From NCBI GenBank assembly GCA_026393015.1, contig JAPLBA010000063.1:1-44076 (forward strand): a stretch of 44,076 nucleotides of DNA. Reading direction: 5' to 3'. The position numbers and the translations under genes were made by a program. The notes beneath the pieces are model-generated. The model saw only the letters and a list, made by a program, of their open reading frames with translations. It did no database searches and was not told where the DNA came from. This DNA comes from Actinomycetota bacterium (GTDB lineage: Bacteria > Actinomycetota > Actinomycetes > Nanopelagicales > Nanopelagicaceae). Positions 16,513-25,919 of this stretch are shown here, piece after piece (within the stretch, counting starts at the first letter, position 1; each line of letters starts with the position of its first letter).

Positions 16513-18221
16513 CCACATTCGCAGAGCCTACAGTCCGCTCAGAGTCTAGGACGGCCCCTCCGCGGCGCGAGCCTCGTGGGCGCACCATCATGAAGTTACT
16601 TACGACTACGGATCATAAAGTCATCGGCTACATGTACCTCACCACGTCCTTTGCCTGGTTCCTCTTCGCTGGCGTCTTAGCACTCTTGCTCCGCGCTGAA
16701 CTCGCGCAGCCTGGTTTGCAATTTCTCTCTAATGAGCAGTACAACCAGATTTTTACGATGCACGGAACCATCATGTTGCTGATGTTTGCCACACCACTTT
16801 TCGTGGGATTTGCTAACGTCATTATGCCGTTGCAAATCGGCACTGCAGACGTGGCCTTTCCGCGATTGAACATGCTCAGCTATTGGTTTTATCTCTTTGG
16901 CGGCCTCATGGCGGCGGCTGGATTCTTTACACCAGGTGGTTCGGCGTCATTTGGTTGGACGGCTTACGCACCACTTTCTAGTGTCGAGTATTCACCCGGA
17001 TTGGGCAGTGATCTGTGGATCGTGGGATTGGCCATCGGTGGTGTGGGGACCATTCTTGGTGGCGTCAACTTCGTCACCACCATCTTCGTGATGCGCGCTC
17101 CTGGCATGACCATGTTCCGCATGTCGATCTTCTCGTGGAACATCTTGCTCACCTCGATCCTGGTACTTCTTGCATTCCCACCATTGGCCGCCGCACTCTT
17201 CGCCCTAGAAGCGGATCGTAGATTCGGTACGCATATCTTTGACCCGGCAAACGGCGGAGCTATGCTCTGGCAACACGTCTTCTGGTTCTTCGGTCACCCA
17301 GAGGTATACATTCTCGCGCTTCCATTTTTTGGTATTGCTACTGAAATCCTTCCGGTATTTAGCCGTAAACCGCTCTTTGGTTACAAAGGTTTAGTCGCTG
17401 CCACCATTTCCATTGCGGCACTTTCAGTTGCAGTGTGGGCGCACCATATGTACGTGACTGGTGCGGTCTTGCTTCCGTTCTTCTCGTTTATGACTTTCCT
17501 TATCGGCGTTCCCACCGGTGTGAAGTTCTTTAACTGGGTCGGAACTATGTGGCGGGGGTCTATTTCATTTGAGACCCCGATGCTCTGGACGATCGGTTTC
17601 TTAGTTACTTTCCTCTTCGGCGGTTTAACAGGCATTATCTTGGCGAGCCCACCACTTGATTTCCCTGTCTCAGATTCCTACTTTGTTGTTGCCCACTTCC
17701 ATTACGTACTCTTTGGCACAGTCGTCTTCGCGATGTTTGGCGGGTTCTACTTTTGGTGGCCAAAGATGACTGGGCGCATGCTCAACGAACGACTAGGCAA
17801 GATTCACTTTTGGACGCTCTTTGTTGGATTCCACACCACATTCTTAATTCAGCACTGGCTGGGCACTGTGGGTATGCCTCGCAGATACGCAGATTATTTA
17901 CAGACGGACGGTTTCACGGGGATGAATATGGTTTCCACCGTGGGCGCATTCATCCTTGGACTATCCATGATTCCATTCTTCATGAATGTGTGGATGACAC
18001 GCAATGCACCTTTCGTCACGGAAGACGATCCATGGGGATATGGCGCCTCTCTCGAGTGGGCTACCTCGTGCCCGCCACCGCGCCACAACTTCCACAGCTT
18101 GCCTCGAATCCGCTCTGAACGTCCGGCCTTTGATCTCCACTATCCGCATCTCGCGGCGCTGGGGGCCCATGATGATACGGACGTTGCAGTTAATAATGCG
18201 AAGGGAGAGAACCACTCGTGA
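16509..18221 (+). CDS. ctaD: Cytochrome c oxidase subunit I
   Basis: Catalytic heme a/a3-CuB subunit, 570 aa with twelve expected membrane helices. The heme a ligand is in FTMHGTIML, the CuB ligands in GHPEVYIL and AHHMYVTG, and the heme a3 and a ligands in HFHYVLFG. The Glu in GHPEVYI places it with A1-type oxidases using D and K channels. The N-terminus is a short basic cytosolic tail ([14 protein letters not shown]). The start ATG overlaps the ctaC stop and the end overlaps ctaF as GTGA. Confidence 0.97.
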   Translation: MTTFAEPTVRSESRTAPPRREPRGRTIMKLLTTTDHKVIGYMYLTTSFAWFLFAGVLALLLRAELAQPGLQFLSNEQYNQIFTMHGTIMLLMFATPLFVGFANVIMPLQIGTADVAFPRLNMLSYWFYLFGGLMAAAGFFTPGGSASFGWTAYAPLSSVEYSPGLGSDLWIVGLAIGGVGTILGGVNFVTTIFVMRAPGMTMFRMSIFSWNILLTSILVLLAFPPLAAALFALEADRRFGTHIFDPANGGAMLWQHVFWFFGHPEVYILALPFFGIATEILPVFSRKPLFGYKGLVAATISIAALSVAVWAHHMYVTGAVLLPFFSFMTFLIGVPTGVKFFNWVGTMWRGSISFETPMLWTIGFLVTFLFGGLTGIILASPPLDFPVSDSYFVVAHFHYVLFGTVVFAMFGGFYFWWPKMTGRMLNERLGKIHFWTLFVGFHTTFLIQHWLGTVGMPRRYADYLQTDGFTGMNMVSTVGAFILGLSMIPFFMNVWMTRNAPFVTEDDPWGYGASLEWATSCPPPRHNFHSLPRIRSERPAFDLHYPHLAALGAHDDTDVAVNNAKGENHS

Positions 18222-18616
18222 AGTTCGCTTGGAAACTCTTCTTGGGGATCACGGTTTTTTATGGTGCTCTTACACTCGTGTATTGGCTCTTATCCCATGA
18301 AGTGGTAGGTACCACCGCCCTGGCTCTCAGTACAGGCCTTGCGTTGATCATTGGTTTTTACTTCTGGTTCACTGACCGGCGCCTCGGTGCACAGCCGCAA
18401 GATCGCTTGCAAGCAGAAATTTACGAGGGCGCTGGTGAACTGGGCTTCTTTAGCCCAGGTTCGTGGTGGCCCCTCCCGGTGGCTGGTTCCACCATCGTGG
18501 TAGGTCTCGGGCTGATTCTAGGTTGGTGGCTGACCATGATCGGTGTGGGTCTGCTCCTCATCACGGTTGTGGGATTTACCATGGAGTACTCACGCCCCGG
18601 TCATGGGCCTCATTAA
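18218..18616 (+). CDS. ctaF: Cytochrome c oxidase subunit IV, actinobacterial type
   Basis: Accessory subunit of the actinobacterial aa3 oxidase, 132 aa with four hydrophobic segments. The start [16 protein letters not shown] and the loop [16 protein letters not shown] are typical of the CtaF family, as is the ending [14 protein letters not shown] start within the ctaD stop. Its 3' end is separated by eight bases from the convergent DinB-like gene. Confidence 0.9.
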   Translation: MKFAWKLFLGITVFYGALTLVYWLLSHEVVGTTALALSTGLALIIGFYFWFTDRRLGAQPQDRLQAEIYEGAGELGFFSPGSWWPLPVAGSTIVVGLGLILGWWLTMIGVGLLLITVVGFTMEYSRPGHGPH

Positions 18617-18637
18617 TCTTTGAATTAGTTCAAGATT
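18615..18637. terminator. Inverted repeat between ctaF and the DinB-like gene
   Basis: AATCTTTGAA and TTCAAGATT face each other around TTAG, giving a hairpin with one bulge that could end transcription from both sides. It is AT-rich and lacks a strong U-run, so it is weak. Confidence 0.35.
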
Positions 18638-19095
18638 GATTTGATCTGCGCCAAGTGATCGAGTGGATGGGCTAAATAATTTGTGAGCCACTGAGAGACG
18701 GTGTACTTGCCGTACTCTGAGTGTGTTCCTTCATTTTTCAGGTCTTCTTCTGTAAGTCGTTGGATGAGTGAGTAAGAAGAAGCTCGCACTGCTCGAAATA
18801 TTGCTAGCGACTCCTCAGTGTCAAGAGTTGCATATGCAAGCGTCGAATCATGAGCCCAGATGCCCTCGTCGTAGCCTTGAATAAGAGTTCCAGGTTCGGC
18901 CACCAACCGGCGGAGCCGCAAGTACGAGTTGGTCTCGCTATCCGTTACATGGTGAATGACCATTCGAGGAGTCCACGGGTCTACGCCACTCTTTTTGTCA
19001 AGATCTGATACCGAGAGAGAGACGGCGACATGAGAAAAAGCGAGCGTTGCCTGGCGGTAGGACTCTGCAATTTCGTTGGCAGTTTCGTTGGTCAT
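18625..19095 (-). CDS. DinB-superfamily protein
   Basis: Four-helix-bundle protein of 156 aa. Metal-binding histidines appear in MVIHHVTDSE near residue 47 and in HPLDHLAQI near the end, as in DinB-like and thiol-dependent transferase folds. In actinobacteria such proteins often use mycothiol, but no specific reaction can be assigned. Its ATG overlaps the stop of the DUF2237 gene as ATGA, making it the last gene in the ctaE-qcrC-qcrA-qcrB operon. Confidence 0.8.
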   Translation of the reverse strand: MTNETANEIAESYRQATLAFSHVAVSLSVSDLDKKSGVDPWTPRMVIHHVTDSETNSYLRLRRLVAEPGTLIQGYDEGIWAHDSTLAYATLDTEESLAIFRAVRASSYSLIQRLTEEDLKNEGTHSEYGKYTVSQWLTNYLAHPLDHLAQIKSILN

Positions 19096-19481
19096 AACGA
19101 ACGCAAGTCTGCCGGAACGTCCACGCTGTGTGCGGTAAGCGCCTCAAGGGTGGTGTGCTCCAGAGCGCCTTCACTAGTGGCGGCAAGTACTACGCCGCAC
19201 GCACGCCCTGCGAGGAATGCTTGGTGCCAACGAGGCGCACACACCGCCCAGCGATCTCCGGGAACGAGGCCAGGGAAACCATATTGGGGGAGTGGAGTAG
19301 AGAGATCGTTGCCTACCTCGCGTTGGTGTTCCAGAAAATCTCGCGAGAGAACTGCGGCTACCGTGTGCGACCCAGGATCATCTGATGATGCCCGAGCATA
19401 GCCATCACGAAACCATCCAGTAAGTGGTTCGAGCGAGCAGAGCTCAAGTGCTCCACCTAAGACATTGCGTTCGGAGCTCAT
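19092..19481 (-). CDS. DUF2237 family protein
   Basis: Small conserved protein of 129 aa with the family hallmarks NVLGGALELCSLEPLTGWFRDG, GSHTVAAVLS, GNDLSTPLPQYGFPGL and GDRWAVCAPRW. The function is unknown. It starts six bases after the qcrB stop and is translationally coupled to the DinB-like gene. Its position in the cytochrome bc1 operon may be incidental. Confidence 0.9.
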   Translation of the reverse strand: MSSERNVLGGALELCSLEPLTGWFRDGYARASSDDPGSHTVAAVLSRDFLEHQREVGNDLSTPLPQYGFPGLVPGDRWAVCAPRWHQAFLAGRACGVVLAATSEGALEHTTLEALTAHSVDVPADLRSL

Positions 19482-19487
19482 ACGAGG

Positions 19488-21083
19488 TTAGTGGTGACCA
19501 TCTTCGAGCTCGAGAAGATCTTTCTCGGTGGGCTTCTGTACTTGTTCGCCGTACATGCCACGTGAGAGGCGGGCGCGGATCTTCTCTTTCACAGATCCGG
19601 GCCGTGCGACGCCATGGGCATCTTCGAGTTGCAGTTCTACAACTGCTGGTTGCTCATGGTTGGTGAGTGAATAGCGTGCGTATTGATCGATGGGCTCGTG
19701 TACCTCGATGAACTCGCCGCTAGGAAGCATCACTAGTCGACCACTCTCGCGACCATGAAGGACGGTATCGCGATCCTTATGTTGCAGGCCGAGGCAGATT
19801 CGCTTAGTCACAAAATATGCGATCGGAGGTAACACGAATACTCCGATACGTGAGAACCACATAATTTGATTGATGGAAAGACCAAAGTGGGTGGCCAGAA
19901 GATCGTTTCCACCGTTGATCAAGGTGACCATGGTGAAAGTGAGTGCCATGGCGCCGACCGCGGTGCGAGTGGGGGCGTTACGAGGGCGTTCAAGGAGATG
20001 GTGTTCCCGCTTGTCGCCGGTGACCCAGGATTCTATGAATGGCCAGAGCGCAAGCCCAGTGAACATAATCCCAGGAACAATTAGACCTGGAATCAGAATG
20101 TTCCAGGAGACGGTATGACCGAAGGCGTGTGTCTCCCAGTTAGGAGCCATCCGAACCAAACCATCAAGCCAACCCATGTACCAGTCTGGTTGTGAACCAG
20201 CAGAGATCTGAGACGGGTTGTAGGGACCGTAGAGCCAGATCGGGTTGATGGAAGCAACTGCACCTAAGAAAGTGGTGATTCCAAAGACAATGAAGAAGAA
20301 GCCACCAGCTTTGGCCATGTATACAGGGAGCAGTGGAAAGCCCACGACGTTCTTTTCTGTGCGACCGGGGCCAGGGTATTGGGTGTGCTTCTGGAACCAG
20401 ACCAGAAGCACGTGAGCGGTGATAAGAGCAAGAATAATTCCAGGCACAAGTAACACATGGATGGTGTAAATACGGGAGATGAAAATTGTTCCAGGAAATC
20501 CTCCGCCAAAGAGGAAAAACGCTACATAGGTGCCGATCAGCGGAATGGCCTGAATGATGGCTTCTGCGATGCGTATACCAGTGCCGGAGAGTAAATCGTC
20601 GGGAAGGGAATAACCCAAGAAACCTTCCACGATTCCAAGGGTGAGCAGTCCTACACCAAGAACCCAGTTAAGTTCTCGCGGTTTTCGATAGGCGCCAGTA
20701 AAGAAGACGCGCATCATGTGTACCACCATGGCTGCAAGAAAAATAAGTGCTGACCAGTGGTGAATTTGGCGCATCAACATGCCACCGCGCACGTCAAATG
20801 ACATATCTACAGTCGAGGCATACGCCTGCGACATCGAAAGTCCGCTCAGGGGTGCGTAGTTTCCTTTGTAGATGATCTCTTCTTGCGAAGGAACAAAAAA
20901 GAAGGTGAGGAATGTTCCGGAGAGCAACAAAATGACGAAGGAGTACATCGCCACCTCTCCGAGCATAAATGACCAATGGTCGGGGAATACCTTGCCGAGG
21001 TTTTTCTTCAAGGCGCGTCCGGCCCCAGTTCGTTCGTCTACGAAGTTAGCTACGTTCCCACCGATGCGCTTGCCTGTTGTCAT
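19488..21083 (-). CDS. qcrB: Cytochrome bc1 complex cytochrome b subunit
   Basis: Quinol-oxidising b-type subunit of the actinobacterial bc1 complex, 531 aa. Heme b ligands are in RQIHHWSALIF and VVHMMRV (first pair of helices) and in YTIHVLLVPG and ITAHVLLVW. The Qo-site motif is PDWY as usual in actinobacteria. A long hydrophilic C-terminal tail follows the last helix. The start was placed at ATG 21083, which overlaps the qcrA stop as ATGA with GGGAG nine bases upstream; the ATG at 21098 would add five residues. Confidence 0.95.
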   Translation of the reverse strand: MTTGKRIGGNVANFVDERTGAGRALKKNLGKVFPDHWSFMLGEVAMYSFVILLLSGTFLTFFFVPSQEEIIYKGNYAPLSGLSMSQAYASTVDMSFDVRGGMLMRQIHHWSALIFLAAMVVHMMRVFFTGAYRKPRELNWVLGVGLLTLGIVEGFLGYSLPDDLLSGTGIRIAEAIIQAIPLIGTYVAFFLFGGGFPGTIFISRIYTIHVLLVPGIILALITAHVLLVWFQKHTQYPGPGRTEKNVVGFPLLPVYMAKAGGFFFIVFGITTFLGAVASINPIWLYGPYNPSQISAGSQPDWYMGWLDGLVRMAPNWETHAFGHTVSWNILIPGLIVPGIMFTGLALWPFIESWVTGDKREHHLLERPRNAPTRTAVGAMALTFTMVTLINGGNDLLATHFGLSINQIMWFSRIGVFVLPPIAYFVTKRICLGLQHKDRDTVLHGRESGRLVMLPSGEFIEVHEPIDQYARYSLTNHEQPAVVELQLEDAHGVARPGSVKEKIRARLSRGMYGEQVQKPTEKDLLELEDGHH

Positions 21084-22114
21084 GATGAACGCTCCCAAAA
21101 GCTAGGTCCGACAGGTTGTGTAAAGCCTTGCTTAGCGATCAGATATCCCTCTGAATCGACGGTAATTGCCAATTGCGGAAGTGGGCGGGCGGCTGGTCCG
21201 AAGATTACTTGGGCACCGGTTTCAACATCAAAAGTTGATTGGTGGCAAGGACAGAGCAAATGATGAGTTTGTTGCTCGTAGAGTCCCACGGCGCACCCCA
21301 TGTGTGAACAAATCTTCGAGAACGCGATGATGCCTTCATGAACCCAGTCTTTACGGTCCGCCGGAAGATTGAGATCCTCTGGACGAAGGCGCACGACAAT
21401 GACAGCATCCTTCACTAAATCGTTGAGCGTGAGCTCGCTACCCTCGGGCATTTCGGGAAGTATGTGTGCCACAGCGCCAACTTGTAAGTCACTGGCTTTC
21501 AGCGGCTTACCGTCTGGATCAGTGACGAGTCTTCGACCCGCTGCCCAGTTAGTAGTTTCTAATTGCTTGCGGGGGAGCGGTCCCATATCTCGCAACAAAA
21601 GAATCGGGGTGAGAGTAACCAGGCCCACTGATCCAAGAAGCGTTCGCTTGATGAGAGAGCGACGTCCCAGACCGGCAGCCTCGGCTCCTTCGTGGAAGAC
21701 ATCAATGACGCCCTGACGGTCTTCATCACTTGAACGAAGCTCATGACGGTCCTGAATAACTTCGTGATCTGGCATCAATGTTTTAGCCCAATGCACAGCG
21801 CCCGCCCCGATGAGGAAGAGCGAGAGCGCTAGCGTGATTCCGAGAGCGAGTTGTTGAGCCTGTGTCGACCCAAATAGTGGCACAAAGACGAAAACGTCTT
21901 TCTTGATACCCACAAAAGAAGCGATAAATGCGATCGTGCTAGCTGCAGAAAGACCAAAGAGGATTGCTACCTGCTGTTCAGCTTTCTTTGCAGCACGCGG
22001 TTCAGTGTCGGCACGGCGATAAACGTGGGGAGGTAGACCTGGATCGGCGAGAGGGGAGAGCGCTGTTGAACTCTGTTGTCCTGAATTCTCGTGTCCGCTA
22101 TGTGTATCGCTCAT
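21080..22114 (-). CDS. qcrA: Cytochrome bc1 complex Rieske iron-sulfur subunit
   Basis: 2Fe-2S Rieske subunit, 344 aa, with the cluster ligands in CSHMGC near residue 271 and CPCHQSTF near 288. Before this domain it has three hydrophobic helices (ILFGLSAASTIAFIASFVGI, then two more), the actinobacterial arrangement that differs from the single helix of mitochondrial Rieske proteins. The Arg-Arg pair in LGRRSLIKRTLL before the third helix fits the twin-arginine export signal known for actinobacterial QcrA. ATGA overlap with the qcrC stop. Confidence 0.95.
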   Translation of the reverse strand: MSDTHSGHENSGQQSSTALSPLADPGLPPHVYRRADTEPRAAKKAEQQVAILFGLSAASTIAFIASFVGIKKDVFVFVPLFGSTQAQQLALGITLALSLFLIGAGAVHWAKTLMPDHEVIQDRHELRSSDEDRQGVIDVFHEGAEAAGLGRRSLIKRTLLGSVGLVTLTPILLLRDMGPLPRKQLETTNWAAGRRLVTDPDGKPLKASDLQVGAVAHILPEMPEGSELTLNDLVKDAVIVVRLRPEDLNLPADRKDWVHEGIIAFSKICSHMGCAVGLYEQQTHHLLCPCHQSTFDVETGAQVIFGPAARPLPQLAITVDSEGYLIAKQGFTQPVGPSFWERSS

Positions 22115-22899
22115 TTAGATTTCGCTCCTAGCCAGACAGAAACTCCAATAAGTAACCCGAGCCCTAAGACCCAGCCAACTAGACCTTCAGTAACGGGTCC
22201 TACTTTGCCTAGCGAGAATCCGCCTTGACCCTTTTCCGCATCGATGCCCTTAAGGAACTTAATCATGGAAAGTTTTTGTTGTGGTGAGATGGCGCGATCG
22301 CCAAAGACTGGCATTGATTGTGGCCCAGTAAGCATCGCTTCGTACATCTTTTTCACTTCCACACCCATTAAGGAAGGCGCATACTTTCCTTGAGTAAGTG
22401 CTCCGCCTTGGCCGGCGTAGTTGTGACACATGGCGCAGTTAGTGCGGAAAAGCTGCCCACCTTCGGCAATGTTTCCATCGCGTTCGTAATTCAACTGTGC
22501 CGCATTAGGTATTGCTGGTCCTGGTGAAAGGCTCGCAACATAGGCGGCCAACGCGGCGGTCTCTTCTGCGTTATAGACCGGCTTCTTGCGCATAGCCTGC
22601 ACGCCGTTATTTGCCAACGGCATGCGACCTGTTCCTACCTGAAAGTCAACAGAAGCTGCGCCGACGCCGAGCAAGGTGGGTACTTGGGTGGAACCTTCCG
22701 CGTTGAGTCCGTGGCATGAGGAACAGCCCTTAAGAAAGATCTGACGACCCTCTTCTACCGCTTGGCTGCGCGCATTTGTAGCGATCGCTGCATTCGATGG
22801 TGAGAGCAGGGTGTATCCAAACCCGATAGCGAGAAGGGCAATGCCGAGCACTAGGAAGTGCGCGATGGGATGCCTGCGATGACGCAAAATCTTTTTCAC
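22111..22899 (-). CDS. qcrC: Cytochrome bc1 complex diheme cytochrome c subunit
   Basis: Diheme cytochrome cc of 262 aa that links bc1 directly to the aa3 oxidase, replacing a soluble cytochrome c. It has an N-terminal membrane helix, heme motifs CSSCH near residue 60 and CAMCH near 154, with Met ligand candidates in GRMPLAN and GPQSMPVF, and a C-terminal membrane helix. The start is GTG 22899, eight bases after the ctaE stop; an ATG at 22947 would overlap ctaE by 40 bases. Confidence 0.93.
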   Translation of the reverse strand: MKKILRHRRHPIAHFLVLGIALLAIGFGYTLLSPSNAAIATNARSQAVEEGRQIFLKGCSSCHGLNAEGSTQVPTLLGVGAASVDFQVGTGRMPLANNGVQAMRKKPVYNAEETAALAAYVASLSPGPAIPNAAQLNYERDGNIAEGGQLFRTNCAMCHNYAGQGGALTQGKYAPSLMGVEVKKMYEAMLTGPQSMPVFGDRAISPQQKLSMIKFLKGIDAEKGQGGFSLGKVGPVTEGLVGWVLGLGLLIGVSVWLGAKSK

Positions 22900-22907
22900 T
22901 CGTAGCC

Positions 22908-23546
22908 TTACTTGATGAGGTAGATAGTGGCGAACAGTCCGATCCATACAATGTCAACGAAGTGCCAGTAGTAGGAGACCACGATTGCCGAGGTAGCTTG
23001 TGAATGGCCGAATCGTCGAGCTTTGAAGGTGCGTGCAAGAAGAATCAGAAAGCCGATAAGTCCACCCGTTACATGGAGGCCGTGGAAGCCAGTTGTTAGG
23101 TAAAAGACCGAGCTATACGCGTTCGTGGAGAATGAGAGACCCTCTGAGACCAAGTTTGCATACTCGTAAATCTGTCCACCGACGAAGAAGGCACCCATCA
23201 GGAAGGTGAGTGCAAACCACTCGGATAAACCCCATTTACGAAAATCTAAGGCGCTGCCTGTACGCCGTAATTGGAAGCGTTCCGCAGCGAAAACACCGAA
23301 TTGGCAAGTCACTGAAGAGAGCACCAAGACGGTGGTGTTGAGAGTGGAAAAGGGGATATTTAGCATTCCGTTCGACTCATGCCAGACCTTCGGGCCTTGA
23401 ACTGAACGCGCGGTGAAGTACATCGCGAAGAGCGCTGCAAAGAACATTAATTCACTCGAGAGCCAGACGATCGTTCCCACGGCAACGAGGTTGGGACGGT
23501 TGGCCGGAGCGGCGCTGGTCTCTGAGTCTTCAAGGGTGCTAGTCAC
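22908..23546 (-). CDS. ctaE: Cytochrome c oxidase subunit III
   Basis: Membrane subunit III of the aa3 oxidase, 212 aa with about five helices ([47 protein letters not shown]). The final YYWHFVDxVW block is a strong family mark. It heads the ctaE-qcrC-qcrA-qcrB operon. The start is GTG 23546, preceded by a CATAAT box at a leaderless distance; an upstream in-frame ATG at 23618 would add 24 residues without homology. Confidence 0.94.
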   Translation of the reverse strand: MTSTLEDSETSAAPANRPNLVAVGTIVWLSSELMFFAALFAMYFTARSVQGPKVWHESNGMLNIPFSTLNTTVLVLSSVTCQFGVFAAERFQLRRTGSALDFRKWGLSEWFALTFLMGAFFVGGQIYEYANLVSEGLSFSTNAYSSVFYLTTGFHGLHVTGGLIGFLILLARTFKARRFGHSQATSAIVVSYYWHFVDIVWIGLFATIYLIK

Positions 23547-23552
23547 ACGTAA

Positions 23553-23558
23553 ATTATG
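23553..23558 (-). promoter_or_regulatory. -10 element of the ctaE-qcr operon (leaderless)
   Basis: CATAAT ends 6 nt before GTG 23546. Five of six bases match TATAAT. It decides the start of ctaE. Confidence 0.6.
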
Positions 23559-23652
23559 GTGGATAAAGCCGCAAAAAGCGCGCTGCGGGAGTGCACTTGG
23601 TGAGGTGAACCAGGTCACTACATATTGGCCTTAAATCCGCATTGCGCAGGGA

Positions 23653-23658
23653 TAAGAT
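23653..23658 (+). promoter_or_regulatory. -10 element of the receiver-like gene (leaderless)
   Basis: TAAGAT ends 6 nt before GTG 23665. It lies back to back with the ctaE promoter about 95 bp away. Confidence 0.55.
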
Positions 23659-23664
23659 AGGCGG

Positions 23665-24120
23665 GTGTCTCACACTCAATCAGATGTGCTCGCTGGCACT
23701 ACTTCGACGGCGCCTTCAGGCGTTACTCGAGTGCTGATCTACAGCGATGATTCCACCGTTCGCGCCCAGATCATTGCCGGTCTAGGTCGGCGAATATCCG
23801 TTGCTTTGCCGCCCGTTGAAACCTTCGAAGTAGCTACCGGGCCGGCTTTGCTGACCACCATGGAAGAGGCCACCAAGGCCACGCTGAAGGGCAAAAAAGG
23901 CTTTGACCTGCTCATTTTAGATGGGGAAGCGGTCCCCGAGGGTGGCATGGGTCTTGCCCGGCAGATTAAGGACGAATTCTTTAATTCTCCACCCATTCTT
24001 CTGGTGGTGGGACGCCCTGACGATGCCTGGCTGGCTACCTGGTCGCGCGCTGAGGGCTATCTGGCTCATCCGATAGATCCCTTTGCCTTGGTTGCGCTGG
24101 CAGCCAAAATCCTGGCTTAA
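23665..24120 (+). CDS. Stand-alone atypical receiver-domain protein (Rv3143-like)
   Basis: A 151-aa protein with a receiver (CheY-like) fold and no output domain. The acidic pocket is kept in VLIYSDDSTVR and the acceptor Asp in LLILDGEAVPEGGMG, but the conserved Lys of the last strand is replaced: AHPIDP stands where Lys-Pro is usual. The blocks LDGEA, GGMG, GRPDD and WSRAE match the mycobacterial protein Rv3143 as recalled. It may signal through protein contacts. Its TAA overlaps the TAA of the convergent nuclease gene in a shared TTAA. Confidence 0.82.
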   Translation: MSHTQSDVLAGTTSTAPSGVTRVLIYSDDSTVRAQIIAGLGRRISVALPPVETFEVATGPALLTTMEEATKATLKGKKGFDLLILDGEAVPEGGMGLARQIKDEFFNSPPILLVVGRPDDAWLATWSRAEGYLAHPIDPFALVALAAKILA

Positions 24121-25919
24121 CTCCCCGGCTCTCCTAAAGATATTCGACTCCGACGGGGGATGGGACGCCCATCGTGGCCACCGCCCGTGGGCTTAACCGT
24201 AGGAATGGCCAACTCGAGGGCCTCCAGAGCATGTCGGTGGGCTTGTGCGCCTCGCGCCGGAGCAGACCATTGGCCCAGAACTTCAACGAGCCGAAGTCCA
24301 GGGGTCTCCACATAACGCAGAAGTCTCTCCACTTCCTCGTGCGATGAGGCCGGCAAGATGCGCTCGCGGGGGGCGACGGGCTCGCTGAGCAGTAAGAGCG
24401 AATCGATGGTCAGTTGCGGTGCATATCCCGGATCCCCGATGAGTGCGCCGGCAAAACGTCCGTATCTGATGCAGGTGAATTCCCATCCGCCTTCAGGAGT
24501 AGGTAGCGCGGTGATGATTTGAGGCAACTGAACGAAAGCTCGAAGTCTTTCGGCCCTTGAAGATGCGCGCAGGAATGAGGTGAGTCGGTTACGAACTTCG
24601 ATGGCCTCCTCGAATCTTTCCTCAATGGCTAATTCGCGCATTCGAATATTTGCGCGATCTACCACTAGAGAGGCGTCGAGCGTGAAGAGGTGGCGAGCGA
24701 CATCAACGATAGCTTCGTAATCTTCAGCAGATTGATCGTCGATGCATGGGGCGCCACATTTGCCCATGCCGGCCAGTGCGCACGCGCTCGACTTTTTCTG
24801 GCTAGCAATAGTGATACGAGGAGTGCATTGTCGAATAGGAAGAACTTCATACACACATTCAATAGCCAACTGTGCGTCGCCTCTAGAGGAGAAGGGGCCA
24901 ATCCACTCGTCGTCAATCTTTTCAATTCCTCGAGCGATCGTAAGGCGAGGAAAGCGCTCGCGAGTCAAATGGACCCAATGAGATTTACTCTGATGCTTGG
25001 AACGCCGATTGATGCGCGGTTGGAACTCTTCGATGAGACGAAGCTCCAAGACGCTCGCTTCGAGGGGTGTGCGACAGATAATCGTTTCGACGCTCTCAGT
25101 AATGGCAATCATGTCGATAATGCGCCGCCGTTGCTCTGATGCGGTGAAGTAAGAGCGCACCCTGTTACGTAAATTGTTTGAAACTCCCACGTACAGAGGA
25201 ACTCCCTTAATGTCCTTGAAGATATAGACGCCACACGTTGAAGGGATGTTTTCTGCCAGATATTTCTTCTTTTTTTGTGCAGGTGTAATGCGATGGGAAA
25301 AGGCGCGTAAGTCAGGCAAGGTAGAAACGCCGAGATTGCCTAATCTTGAAATGAGTCCATGCAGAACATCGACAGTTGCTCGCGCATCATCGAGCGCTCG
25401 ATGATTTGGCGTAGTAGTAGCTCCGAAGAACGGGGCGAGAGTGCCGAGCTTGCAATCCTTCACTTCGTCTTTGCTCAGAATGGTGCGGGCTAACTTTGCC
25501 GTATCTAGAGTTTCGTAATTTGGCCACTCGATTTTTAACTGCGCTGACGCAGCTTTAAGAAATCCGATATCAAAGGGCGCGTTATGTGCCACGAGTACAG
25601 CATTGTCGGCGTTGTCACAGAATTCGAGAAAAGCTGGTAGCGCACTTTCAATCCCTGGCGCTAAGGCAACCATTGAGTCAGTAATACCAGTTAGGACAGT
25701 GATGAAGACCGGAATGGGTCCACCTGGATTAACAAAAGTGCGGAATTCGCCGAGAACCTCACCCGATCGAACTTTTACTGCACCAATTTCGGTAATCGCT
25801 GAAGTGGCTGGCGACCCGCCAGTGGTCTCCAAGTCAACGACAATAAACGTGGTATCACGAAGTGGCCGACCTAGATCTTGAAGTGAAAGTTGATCACTCA
25901 CTGCGCGCTCTGCGTCCAT
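24117..25919 (-). CDS. DEDD exonuclease fused to UvrC-like GIY-YIG domain (Rv2191-like)
   Basis: Two-nuclease fusion of 600 aa. The N-terminal part (about 20-190) is a DnaQ-type 3'-5' exonuclease with Asp29/Glu31 in VVDLETTG, HNAPFDIGF and HRALDDARATVD. The middle (about 225-305) is a GIY-YIG endonuclease domain (GVYIFKDIKGVPLYVG, then NNLRNRVRSYF). A UvrC-like region follows with MGKCGAPC near 400. The UvrC helix-hairpin-helix and RNase H-like C-terminal nuclease are missing. It is likely involved in DNA repair; the family has no settled role. The start could be ATG 25919 or GTG 25901; the ATG overlaps the upstream membrane gene by 26 bases. Confidence 0.88.
   Translation of the reverse strand: MDAERAVSDQLSLQDLGRPLRDTTFIVVDLETTGGSPATSAITEIGAVKVRSGEVLGEFRTFVNPGGPIPVFITVLTGITDSMVALAPGIESALPAFLEFCDNADNAVLVAHNAPFDIGFLKAASAQLKIEWPNYETLDTAKLARTILSKDEVKDCKLGTLAPFFGATTTPNHRALDDARATVDVLHGLISRLGNLGVSTLPDLRAFSHRITPAQKKKKYLAENIPSTCGVYIFKDIKGVPLYVGVSNNLRNRVRSYFTASEQRRRIIDMIAITESVETIICRTPLEASVLELRLIEEFQPRINRRSKHQSKSHWVHLTRERFPRLTIARGIEKIDDEWIGPFSSRGDAQLAIECVYEVLPIRQCTPRITIASQKKSSACALAGMGKCGAPCIDDQSAEDYEAIVDVARHLFTLDASLVVDRANIRMRELAIEERFEEAIEVRNRLTSFLRASSRAERLRAFVQLPQIITALPTPEGGWEFTCIRYGRFAGALIGDPGYAPQLTIDSLLLLSEPVAPRERILPASSHEEVERLLRYVETPGLRLVEVLGQWSAPARGAQAHRHALEALELAIPTVKPTGGGHDGRPIPRRSRISLGEPGS

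Noticed and set aside
18617-18624. A missing gene between ctaF and the DinB-like gene
   Set aside because: The gap is eight bases and contains only the centre of an inverted repeat.
24690-25139. A 149-aa plus-strand frame within the DEDD/GIY nuclease gene
   Set aside because: It is antisense to a gene with intact catalytic motifs and has no recognisable content.
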